A stretch of 64,000 bases of DNA from the NCBI GenBank assembly GCA_963854835.1, contig OY978530.1, positions 36,905,639 to 36,969,638 on the forward strand, given 5' to 3'. Both the position numbers and the translations under genes were made by a program. The stretch is from Megamerina dolium (taxonomy: Eukaryota > Arthropoda > Insecta > Diptera > Megamerinidae). The first letter of the stretch is position 1. Each line of letters begins with the position of its first letter. This document shows, one piece after another, positions 45,101-57,356 of this stretch. The notes under the pieces are model-generated. The model worked only from the letters and a program-made list of their open reading frames with translations. It had not been told where the DNA came from and searched no databases.

Positions 45101-47273
45101 CCGTTGTTGTTTTTGCGGAGCTATCGAATACGACGCGAAGCTTAATCGTTGTGCTGTCAATCTTTTGCACGCAGTGGTGTGGTAGAAAATAAGTTGTTGT
45201 TGTGGCTTGTGGTTTTGCCAGTGACACATGGTGCAGCGATGCATACTCATTCATAATGGAAATATATTGATTTTTCAAATCATGATTATTTTCCAATTTT
45301 CGCTCTAAGTTTTTAAATCTTCGAAGAGCACGATTATGTGAGTCGCCAAGAGCGCTCAAGTTTCTTTTTGCAGGCAAACGTACCGAATACTCTCCTGAAG
45401 CTAAACGAGTGAAATTTTCTTTGAAATGCTGCTCACACCAATCGTCTTCTTCAGAAGATGGAGGAGCAGAGTCGAAACAGTTCTCTATTTCCCAAAATCT
45501 TTTAACAATATCGTTTAGCGGATTGTTGTTTTGTTGTTGTTCAGATACGTTTTTGGTGCAAGCTGCGAGTGACGATGATTGTCTGGTGGTGTATGAAACA
45601 CCTCCAGACACAACCCAACCCAGTCGAGTTTTTTGTAACATTGGCAAATTACTAGCAATGCGAATTTGGCCAACACACATCAAATCAAAAAATAAACCTG
45701 CGCCAATAAGCAAATCAATGCGCTGTGGTTTGAAGAATAGTGGATCTGCAAGAGTAATATTTGATGGTATCTTCCATTCCGAAGTAAGGTTGAAGTTAGG
45801 TTGATAATCTGTTATGCTGGGTGTGACCACAGCAGCGAACGAAGTGTTGTAGCTTTTATCTTGCGATTGTGCGAAAACGTCAATCTCCTTGTCGGCAACG
45901 AAGTTGGATTCGCCAATACCGGAGATCAAAATTGTTGATTTTTTGAATGGAAGTTGCAACAGATTTGCCAAGCGAGTAGTTACGAAATTTATTTGAGATG
46001 CTGAGTCGAGAATAGCGCGGCATGGAACGAAGATGCCTGAACGATTTTTTACTAAAATCCTTGCTGTAGCTAGCAATACATTACTATTGCCGATAGATTT
46101 CGAAGCTTGAGATATTGAACTTGAAGTTAACGATGAAATGAGTGTTTGTTGTGACGAGGTTGTAGCTTCAATTTCTTGTGGATTTGAAGACGACGAAATT
46201 GGGTTCATGTGAAGAAGAGAATTGTGTTTGGCTGAGCAATGACGACAATGCCCAGACTTACATTGTTGTAGGGTATGGCCTTTGCGCAGACAATTTAAAC
46301 AAAGTTGAAGCCGCTTAGCTTTCTTGTAGCGCAAATTCGGCGATAAATTTATGAATTTTATACAATTATTTATATAATGGTCTTTCGAATCGCAAAATAC
46401 GCAAAAGCTAGAGGAACTTGAAGATGCTACCAAAACGTTTCTAATGCCTTTATTGGTATTCGAATTTTTGCCCACCTGACTGCTAGGTGTTTGCGTTACC
46501 TTAGCACTTTCCAAATTTTCCACCATGCGGCATCGCATCGCCAAAAACGAGGTCATTGAATTCAAAGTTGGCAATGTCTGTATCGGCAAGTCCTCTTCCC
46601 ATTTCTCCTGTGTCTTCTGATCGAATTTTCTGGTAGCAAGATGAATTAGTAATCCATCTAAAATTTGTTCAGGTGTTGCCAAGGTATAAAGTGCACGAAG
46701 ATGTGAATTGAATTTGTCGCTCAATTCTCGCAAGCCACTAGCAGAACTTCTATCAACAGTTTTAAGGCCGAAAATCGCCTTAATGTGTGCCTGAAAAACA
46801 AGTAATTTATTATCAAATCGATTCTGTAGTAGAGCCACGGCTTTGTCATAATTCTCATCAACTGGCTCAAGTGAGCAAATGGTTTCTAATGCGGCTCCTT
46901 GCAAACTAGCGCGCAGATGTTGAAGTTTTTCAACTTTGCTCAATTCTAAGTCCTTGTCAATAACACTGCTGAACATGGCGAAGAAATTAGGCCAATCGAT
47001 GTATGCTCCACTGAATTTCGGTATTTTCAACTCGGGAAGTCGAGATTTTCGTAACGATGAAAATAATGTGGACGGTGATTCATCCAATGCGAAATGCCTA
47101 GCGGTGGATGAGTGCCTTACATTTGTCCTTCGATGTAAATTGAGCTCGCGTGACAGCTTTGCCTTGACTTCTAGGTACATGTCGAAAAATTCTGCTCGGC
47201 CTGTTCCATCCAGTTCGCGTGGATCAGCTTCTTCGAGAATCGACTGCACGCGATCAAAGCTAGACGCTAGAAG
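42175..47273 (-). pseudogene. BEL-A Gag-Pol polyprotein, N-terminus deleted
   Basis: A single long BEL/Pao frame. 47249-43929 is open for 1106 codons: DUF1759 Gag; zinc knuckles (CVFCDSKDHYINNC, LCLNCLRKGHTLQQC, CRHCSAKHNSLLH); protease CRAILDSASQINFVTTR; RT with FYVDDLISGG; RNase H HAFCDASLAAFGVCVY. A frame break lies at about 43940-43990 in a small AT repeat. 44007-43258 carries the integrase zinc region; a TGA at 43257-43255 interrupts. 43212-42175 has the DDE core (DYCGPF, WSDNATNF, FGGLWEAAVK) and the DUF5641 tail. The stop codon lies inside the LTR. The first 38 or so Gag residues, leader and primer site are lost by a deletion that fuses gag to the LTR. Confidence 0.92.
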
Positions 47274-47276
47274 TTA

Positions 47277-47571
47277 ACATTTGTAGAATATTAAAGTTAG
47301 GCTATGCTTATGATTATATGTACATAAGAATGAGATAATGAAAGAAATAGGTAAAATTTTAGTCAACTGCAATGAGAGAGTTTACAGTTGCATGTATGAT
47401 CACTAAATTCAGAGAGAATAAGAGAATTACAGTTTCGTATATGATCTCGAGATTTAGTACATTCCAATATAAAATGATAGTTTATTATATGATCATGAAA
47501 GTTGGCTCTGCGAGTCCCGAAATAGAAATAGTGCTGCGAGTCCCGATATAAAATTAGTGCTGCTGCGAACA
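47277..47571 (-). repeat. BEL-A 5' LTR, truncated
   Basis: 295 bp matching the right part of 41788-42192, with a few substitutions. Its inner 110 or so bases and everything up to within gag are deleted. The right end GCGAACA at 47565-47571 is intact and abuts BEL-B DNA. Confidence 0.9.
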
Positions 47572-47904
47572 GTTATATTTCGAACCATTTGGGCAATTTA
47601 ATTTCAATCGATCTCAATCAATACCCCATTCAACGAGTTCTTAAAATACGAATCAGTATACATTGAGTTTGGATTACTGTGCCTTAAATACGCTCACACA
47701 GATACCCCAAGAAGCTATATACAAATTCGAATCGAATATTTATCCCTTTATTCTGCTATATATTTGCATCTACCTCAAGCATTCGCTTTGTTGTTTCCCT
47801 TCGGGTAATCTGATACTTCGAAAGATTCAATCCAAGACATTTCTTGGAAACCCGATTTACTTGATTTACATTTATTGCTAGTTTCTTCTACGTGTACATT
47901 TAAC
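47572..47904 (+). other. BEL-B leader, no gene
   Basis: Sequence between the BEL-A LTR and the BEL-B gag start. It probably includes the remaining BEL-B 5' untranslated region. I cannot identify the 5' LTR or a primer site of BEL-B, which may have been displaced by BEL-A. Confidence 0.5.
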
Positions 47905-49140
47905 ATGTCAGCTGTTGAACGCTTTAAGGCCGCGGCAGAGGAAATAAATGACTTCGATTCATACTTTCAAATAATTAGTACCGACACCCATAGTACTATT
48001 GCCTTGGAAGTACAAAAAAATTAATTCGAAAACCCTTTGGAGTGAGCTTAAAAAACAATATAACTCCATTATCTTTGGTGAAGCCGATAAAAACATTGAT
48101 ATTGGTCAAATAAAGAAAGCGTACAGGGAGGTTTACACCTCCTACCTCCGATGCCTTTCCAACATCAATGCCCATATACACGATCTGACAGTTGTGGTGG
48201 CCTCTCCCACAAATCGAAGTTCACCCGTCGAAAAGGTACATAATGAATATCCTGCCCCACAATTCAATTGCCACCATGTGACACCGAATGTTTTTACGGA
48301 GATTACGTATCGTGACCGAGCTTCAGGGATATGTTTACTGCTTTATACCGAAATAACCCCCGGTTATCACCCGTTGAGAAACTGTATCATTTACTGAAAA
48401 AAACCCGTGGAGAAGCGCACAGCATCATTAAGTCGACTCCTCTGACTAATGATGGTTTCGCGCTTGCTTGGTACAACCTCGAAGAGCGATACGAGAATAA
48501 GAGACTGCTGATTAATATACAGTTGAAGACGCTTTTCGGCCTAAAGTCGGTGAATAACGAAACCGGTCCCAATCTGAAGCGCTTACAGCGCACCATAAAT
48601 GACTGCATTACTAATTTAAAGCTCTTGGATGTTGACACATATCAGTGGGACGCGATATTTGTGTATTTGTGTTCGACTAAACTCCCGGATATTACATTGT
48701 GTCTCTGGGAGCAGTCATTGAAGAATAAACGTGAGGTTCCTAAGTGGAGTGACTTTGACGCTGAGCCGTATCAAACTCTCGAATCCGTTTCAGATATCCG
48801 AGGTGGTTCTCGGCCATTCAGCCATCCACCTACTCGACAACCCAGTCGATTTGACCCTCCCAAGCTACCCAACACTCCTCCAATGGACTCACGAAGAGTG
48901 AACACATATCAAACTAACGTTGTCAATCGTGTTTGCCCATTGTGCCGAAAGGCACACTCTCTTCGCCATTGTTCAGAATTTTTAAAGTTATCAGTAGATG
49001 AAATGTAGTCAAAAAGCATAAATTGTGCACCAACTGCTTCGCCATTTCCCATGACTATAATCACTGTAAAAGCCTATTCACATGTTCTTTGTGTAAAAAA
49101 AGTCATAATTCATTACTGCACCGCCGAGAAAATACATCTT
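47905..49140 (+). pseudogene. BEL-B Gag
   Basis: ATG at 47905 opens MSAVERFKAAAEEINDFDSY, then breaks near 48000. The main capsid part is in 48331-49008 (LSPVEKLYHLLKKTRGEAHS, LQLKTLFGLKSVNN-type DUF1759 sequence). The three BEL knuckles follow: CPLCRKAHSLRHC, then after a TAG at 49006 LCTNCFAISHDYNHC and CSLCKKSHNSLLH (to about 49120). Frameshifts and stops separate the pieces. The Gag knuckle set matters because a similar set recurs in the third ORF of this element. Confidence 0.85.
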
Positions 49141-49187
49141 AGTCGCCTTGCAATGAATCTCCAGCAACAACTTCTTCAGCGGCGCCA

Positions 49188-52100
49188 ATGGAAAGACAGC
49201 GCCAGTCATTTACGTCTCAACTGCAATCCGTTAAACCAAACAAAACACACGATACGGCTTCCGACACTGCAAGCCTCCCAACAAGAAACTCTACGGTGCT
49301 ACTTGGAACAGCACTTGTACATCTCCGATACCACAACACTACCTTTACAGCTCGTGCATTAATAGACTCAGGATCGGAAGCGACCTTTATGTCTGAACGT
49401 CTGCGGAATAGGTTGCGCCTCCCTGTTTCCAACGTCAGTACGGAGGTAACTGGCCTAAATGAGGTAGTTACTGCACATTTCTCAAAGATGTGTTCTTTGG
49501 TGATTGGTTCCCCAATTGACCCGAGCTTTACAGTGAAGGTGGATGCTTTCGTCCTAAAGAAGCTTACTGGAAAGCTGCCTTCTTGCCCTACGTCTGCTCA
49601 ATTACGTACGGAACTCAATGGTTTACGGTTAGCTGATGAGAACCTGCACATAAGTTCTCTATGGACCTGGTGCTAGGTGGTGACATTTATCCGTCAATAT
49701 TACTAGACGGCATTCACAGAGGAATCCTGGGAACACTAATTGCTCAAAACACAGTATTTGGCTGGATAATCACGGGCCGTTGTACACCATCACAAGGACA
49801 TAAAACGGTTTTATCGTTTTATAATGGAATAAGCCTCGATAAAGAAATTTCCCGATTCTGGGAAATCGAGGAACTCCCGAAAACAACTCGTAGATCAGCT
49901 GCTGATTTGTTTTGCGAGGAAAATTACAAAAAAACTACTTTACGAAATAAAGATGGCCGTTATGTCGTATGTCTGCCTTTCAAGAGACAATTTCCCGGAG
50001 AATTGCCATTAGGAGAATCTCGCAATTCGGCGAGAGCTCAGTTCTTTCGTAATGAAGCACGATTGCTTAAGAACCCCCAATTTAAGAATAATTACGATCA
50101 TGTGCTCTTAGAATACCTCGAATTAGATCATATGAAGCTAACAATCCCAAATGTTCATTTAGAGCCCAGCTTTTCATATTACCTCCCTCATCATGCCGTG
50201 GTGAAGCCACATGCAGTGGCAATAGTCTCAACGACGTGCTATGTACTAGGCCTATTTTGGAATCCGATCTAATGGTCTTAATTCTGAGATGGAGACTTTA
50301 TCGCTTTGTTTTCAATGCTGACATTGAGAAAATGTATCGGCAAATTCTCGTGCATCCAAAGCACATCCCATATCAATGAATCTGTTTCCGAAAATCGCCG
50401 AATGAAGAACAAACAGTAACATTCGGTGTAAATTGTGCGCCTTACTTGGCCATCCGGACTCTTTTGCAACTAGCAGAAGAGAATGAAGTAGCTAACCCGA
50501 TTGCTTCCGACATTTTAAAACATTCTATGTAAGTGGATGATGTACTCGCTGGAGCCCATACACTGGACGAAGCTATTGCCGCACGTAATCAGTTGGCTTC
50601 GGTACTAGACACAGCAGGATTCTCGTTAAGAAAATGGACGTCAAATCATCAAAGAGTGATTGACGACCTCCCATCAGAGCATCTTTTAGACTCTGAATTC
50701 CTGAATATTTCTGATGCTAGTACAGCAAAAACCCTTGGGCTTAGATGGAATGCAGGTTCCGACTGCTTCTTCTTTTCTCCGGGCCCCCTCTCAACATTCA
50801 CTAAACGTGAGGTTCTATCGATGATTGCCAAACTATTCGATCCAGCTGGATGGTTGGCACCCAAAATTATTGTTGCAAAAATGTTAATGCAACAGTTGAG
50901 GCTAGATAAAACTGATTGGGACGAATCTATTAAGCCACTAACGCTGCACAAATGGCAGACATTTTTGTCGGATTACCCGAATCTGGCATCCATACGCATT
51001 CCCCGTTTTGTGGATTTCTCTCCCGACTCAAATCTTCAATATCATGGCTTCTGCGATGCTTCGGAAAAAGCTTATGCTGCAGCAGTATATATACGTATAG
51101 AGAATTCGACTGGTGTTCGAGCCCATTTGTTAGCGGCAAAAACCCGTGTTGCCCCAGTTAAAACCCTATCACTACCACGTTTGGAATTATGTGGAGCAGA
51201 TCTGCTAGCAAGTATGCTAGACGTTTTAATTCCACAACTCCGAATCCCGAAATATACTCTATTTTGCTGGACTGATTCGACCATCGTGCTCTCTTGGCTT
51301 AAGAAGCCGCCTGAATATTTCTGATGCTAGTACAGCAAAAACCCTTGGGCTTAGATGGAATGCAGGTTCCGACTGCTTCTTCTTTTCTCCGGGCCCCCTC
51401 TCAACATTCACTAAACGTGAGGTTCTATCGATGATTGCCAAACTATTCGATCCAGCTGGATGGTTGGCACCCAAAATTATTGTTGCAAAAATGTTAATGC
51501 AACAGTTGAGGCTAGATAAAACTGATTGGGACGAATCTATTAAGCCACTAACGCTGCACAAATGGCAGACATTTTTCTCGGATTACCCGAATCTGGCATC
51601 CATACGCATTCCCCGTTTTGTGGATTTCTCTCCCGACTCAAATCTTCAATATCATGGCTTCTGCGATGCTTCGGAAAAAGCTTATGCTGCAGCAGTATAT
51701 ATACGTATAGAGAATTCGACTGGTGTTCGAGCCCATTTGTTAGCGGCAAAAACCCGTGTTGCCCCAGTTAAAACCCTATCACTACCACGTTTGGAATTAT
51801 GTGGAGCAGATCTGCTAGCAAGTATGCTAGACGTTTTAATTCCACAACTCCGAATCCCGAAATATACTCCATTTTGCTGGACTGATTCGACCATCGTGCT
51901 CTCTTGGCTTAAGAAGCCGCCGTGTCACTGGACGACATTTGTGGCGAATCGAGTTTCATTTATCGTTGAGAAGATTGGAAACTCAAATTGGTCTCACGTT
52001 TGTTCTATCGAAAATCCCGCCGATCTGGCCACTCGTGGTACTACTGCCAGAGAACTTGCCAATAATGAATTATGGTGGCAAGGGCCATCTTGGCTCAAAA

Positions 52101-53667
52101 TGTCACGCTTTGATTGGCCCAACACAACTTTGAATGATGAGCTGATTAATACGCCTGAAATGAAGGTTATAAAATCCCACTTCGTAAGATCGGAAGAATC
52201 CAATGATATTTTGGACCGTTTTTCTTCTCCTCTCTCGCGCATTACGTGTCATTTCTTACATCTTTCGATTCTTTCATAACACTCAAGCAGCGAAGCGAGC
52301 TGAAGAGATCGTTTTCACACGAAATAAATTAATAATATTATGTCAAATGCGACATTATCCCCAAGAATATGCTAATTTATCAAAGAAGATAACGATTCCA
52401 CGCAAGAGCGACATACTCGCGCTCAACCCGTTTACAGACTCGCGTGGAATAATGCGCATAAACGGTCGCTTAGCTCACTCCCCAGCTCTCTCTTATCGTG
52501 AGAGATGTCCTATATTTCTCCCGTATGGTGGACGATTAACCCAGTTGCTACTTGAGTTTGTTCATTTAGTCTCAATGCACAGCGCTAATCAGTTGCTCCT
52601 ACGCTTAATTCGTATGGAGTTCTGGATTCCCAAGCTAAAAAAAACTTAGTAAAGACAACCGTGCATAAGTGCAAAATATGTGTGCTTGAAAAACAAAAGC
52701 ACTACACCCAGATAATGGCTGCTCTGCCACCCGAACGCACATTTCTCTCGAGACCCTTTTCTACTACTGGTGTCGATTTTGCTGGTCCATTCGACATTAA
52801 AACATATATCGGCCGTGCATGCCGCATAACCAAAGGCTATGTTTGCCTGTTTGTATGTTTTGCCACGAAGGCTATACATTTGGAGGTAACGAGCGATTTG
52901 ACAACGCTTACCTTTCTTGTCGCATTCTCTCATTTCTTTTCCCGTCGAGGATGCCCAGCATTAATATTTTCTGACAATGGAACATCGTTTGTTGGTGCTT
53001 CTCGTGCTCTACGAGCTGAAAATGAGAAATTTCTACGTCATTTACGCGAAAGTGTTGAATCTTCCCATAGCCATCATAGCCATAGCTAGAATGGCGCTTT
53101 ATCCCTGCTGGGGCACCTCACATGGGTGGCCTTTGGGAGGCAGGTGTAAAGAGTTTTAAAGCTCATTTAAAGAAACTCCCCGCAACTCAAAAATACACCT
53201 TTGAAGAGTTCAGCACCTTACTTTCTAGTATCGAGGCATGTCTCAACTCGAAGCCCTTAAGTCCCATATCTGATAACCCATCAGATTTAACTCCCCTTAC
53301 GCCTGGTCACTTCTTGATTGGATCTCCATTATTGTCACCAGCTGAAGTTGACATCTCTGGCCAATCAATTAGTACGATTAACCGTTGGCAACGTCTTTAG
53401 GTAATTTACCAATCCTTCTACTTACGGTGGAAGGAGGAATACCTTAAAGAACTAAATAAACGCAGCAAATGGAAATCCCCAGAGAAAGATGTATGCGTAG
53501 GTGACCTTGTTGTTTTACGCAGCGAACAACTCCCACCCAATGAATGGAGGCTAGGTAGAATCCCTTAGACGTATTTGGGACCCGATTCACGTGTACGAGT
53601 GGCTGATGTGAGAACTTCACGAGGCATGCTGACTCGGCCTATTGTTAAGCTTGTAGCTCTTCCCTAA
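49188..53667 (+). pseudogene. BEL-B Pol: protease, RT, RNase H, integrase, broken
   Basis: Protease ALIDSGSEATFMSERL (about 49360). A frameshift near 49670 leads to the RT N-terminus (FGWIITGRC; FSYYLPHHAVVKP). A deletion falls at about 50240. Then VFNADIEKMYRQILVHP follows, and the YVDD box is disrupted by a 4-base insertion near 50530. RNase H YHGFCDASEKAYAAAVYI appears twice because of a 610 bp tandem duplication. Then WTTFVANRVSFI, the integrase zinc part, the DDE core (GVDFAGPF, FSDNGTSFVG, MGGLWEAGVK) in three frames (52661-53400), and the DUF5641 tail (NEWRLGRI) with TAG at about 53566, ending VKLVALP at 53667. The closest relative in the window is BEL-C. Confidence 0.9.
50701..51920 (+). 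repeat. 610 bp tandem duplication inside BEL-B pol
   Basis: 50701-51310 and 51311-51920 are direct copies, starting CTGAATATTTCTGATGCTAG and ending AAGAAGCCGC. I noted at least two substitutions (TTTTTGTCGG against TTTTTCTCGG; ATACTCTATT against ATACTCCATT). The unit spans the RT C-terminus and RNase H. The junction creates a premature TGA, ending the first copy's frame at 51324. Confidence 0.97.
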
Positions 53668-53836
53668 GCGTTTCTAGCCACATTCTTCTAAGTTCATTCT
53701 TATACGCTTCTCCTTGTATTCAATTATTGCCAAATTCAAATTATACTCTGTTACTAACCGGTAGTACAACTTAACGGACTTTTGATAGCGATCCCTAATC
53801 CATTTTCCCTTTATTTCGTATTCCAGCATTCTAATC

Positions 53837-53872
53837 CCTTTTTTTGTTTTTTTTTTATTATTATTGGGCCAG
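53837..53872 (+). promoter_or_regulatory. Candidate 3' splice site before BEL-B third ORF
   Basis: A pyrimidine-rich stretch (TTTTTTTGTTTTTTTTTTATT and following) ends GGGCCAG just before ACAATATG, the ORF start. An earlier weaker TTCCAG lies near 53821. It is matched by the equivalent site in BEL-C. This suggests a spliced subgenomic mRNA. The donor is not identified. Confidence 0.6.
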
Positions 53873-53877
53873 ACAAT

Positions 53878-54444
53878 ATGCCTCCGAAGAAGAGAGTGAC
53901 GGGCCGAGAGAGTCCTGCTCGTCCACCTCATGGATTTCGTGATAATGTTGCACGAAAGAGGTTGCAACGCGACTGCCGTGTATGTAATCGCGATCATCCG
54001 TTGCGGTTATGTACACGGTTTCTTTCAATGTCATTGGGAAGCAGGTTTGAAGCAGTTGTCCGGCATCGATATTGCCTTAATTGCTTGGCATATATCCACG
54101 AGGTTCAGCGATGTACAAGCGCGGTGCGATGCCATCATTGTGGTGGAAAACATCACACGTTGCTCCACGGAAGAGTGGACAACGTATCAAAACGTGCCAA
54201 ACGCGCCAAAAGGAAAACAAAGCAGCGTCAACCTGAACCACCCACTCCTAAACCATCGAAACCATGCACGTGTAACCAGGCAACACCTGCACCGCCAGTT
54301 GTTCCCGTAAACATTTTGCCAATACAACGCGCCGCTCCGTCCATGGGACAGTTGTTTCCCATGAATTTGTTATTTGGCAATCAGACTCGCCTCGCCTTCC
54401 CTCTTTCATCTACCGTGATGCCGCCCTTGCCATCAACAGACTGA
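53878..54444 (+). CDS. BEL-B third ORF: Gag-like triple zinc-knuckle protein in env position
   Basis: 188 residues, open, between the pol end and the 3' LTR. Three zinc-binding blocks: CRVCNRDHPLRLC (CX2CX3HX4C, about residues 38-50), YCLNCLAYIHEVQRC (CX2CX4HX4C) and CHHCGGKHHTLLH (CX2CX4HX3H). These copy the order and spacing of BEL Gag knuckles. A basic stretch KRAKRAKRKTKQR, possibly nuclear-targeting or RNA-binding, follows, then a Pro-rich C-terminus with FPMNLLFGNQTR. The ATG is 5 bases after a T-rich tract ending CAG, a strong splice acceptor. BEL-C has a clear homologue, with about 40 of 69 residues identical by eye over the knuckle region. I know no characterised family; the role is unknown (nucleic-acid binding inferred). 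Confidence 0.8.
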   Translation: MPPKKRVTGRESPARPPHGFRDNVARKRLQRDCRVCNRDHPLRLCTRFLSMSLGSRFEAVVRHRYCLNCLAYIHEVQRCTSAVRCHHCGGKHHTLLHGRVDNVSKRAKRAKRKTKQRQPEPPTPKPSKPCTCNQATPAPPVVPVNILPIQRAAPSMGQLFPMNLLFGNQTRLAFPLSSTVMPPLPSTD

Positions 54445-54868
54445 GCTGTCACCCCTTTTTAATGCAGTTCCTGATTCCGGCAGTATATTGCATTTACTGT
54501 ATTATAATTATCAATTTAAAGTTGAATTGTATTATTTTAAGTGTTTTACTTTTCCTCTCTCAATTTACTCTGAATTTGTTTCGAACTATTATATATTTTC
54601 ATATCTCGATATTCACTTTATTCAATACTATTTGTAAGGTACTCTTCTTATTGTTATGGATTTATTTTGAATTAGCTTTTAAGATTCCTCTCATTATTAT
54701 TATTATTCTTAATGCTATTTAAGTTCCCTGAATTTGTTTTAATTTACACTTGTATTTAGTATTTTTAACATTGTTAATTTCGGCTTATTTTAAATTTACC
54801 ATATTCTCTCTTTCTCTGTTTGGTATAGGCTTTGCGTCTCCATTGTAGTATTCCTGCAAGGGGGGAGG
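54445..54868 (+). other. BEL-B 3' untranslated region with polypurine tract
   Basis: AT-rich, non-coding. It ends with GCAAGGGGGGAGGAA, the polypurine tract directly before the LTR start TGTCTACG. BEL-C and BEL-D have equivalent tracts. Confidence 0.75.
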
Positions 54869-55337
54869 AATGTCTACGCCAAAATATATCTATGTACTGC
54901 ACTGTGTTCTAAATTGAGGGAATGGGTTGAGTAACGATCTGGCATCACCGATCTTTGCCAACTCTTCCCATTCCGCTCAGTATTGTTATTCTATTTCTCT
55001 CTTTTTTACCTCCTCTTTGTTTTGGGGCAAAACCTTATATTAACTTTTTTCTCGTTTATCAATCTTAAAATTACCTTCCGAAGTAATACCAGTGCAGTGC
55101 TATTGTACAAGAGAATATTGTTCTTTTTGCAAATCAAAGTGGATAAATATAATCATACAAGTTAAATTTAAGTTTTAATCTATTTAAACAATAAATTGTG
55201 ATCTTGTTGAACTAAGGAAAATAAGTGTTGATTTGTGCGCCAAGTACAACCCACAGCGGTATCAGCATCAACAACAGGAACAAACTTTGGAACAAGAACC
55301 GACGGGTCAGGCCCACCGGCAACAAAACTCTCTCACA
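54869..55337 (+). repeat. BEL-B 3' LTR (right end approximate)
   Basis: Starts TGTCTACGCC after the purine tract. It shares CTAAATTGAGGGAATGGG, GCATCACCGAT and CCATTCCGCTC with the solo LTR at 19853-20400. It probably ends at TCTCACA near 55337, by analogy with the ...ACA end of the solo LTR. No 5' LTR remains for comparison. Confidence 0.75.
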
Positions 55338-56573
<1,236 letters not shown>

Positions 56574-56596
56574 ATGTGATGTCACCTGATGTCACC

Positions 56597-57356
<760 letters not shown>

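Noticed and set aside
53930..54310. 126-codon ORF in a second frame inside the BEL-B third ORF
   Set aside because: The frame with the three zinc blocks and a homologue in BEL-C is clearly the coding one.
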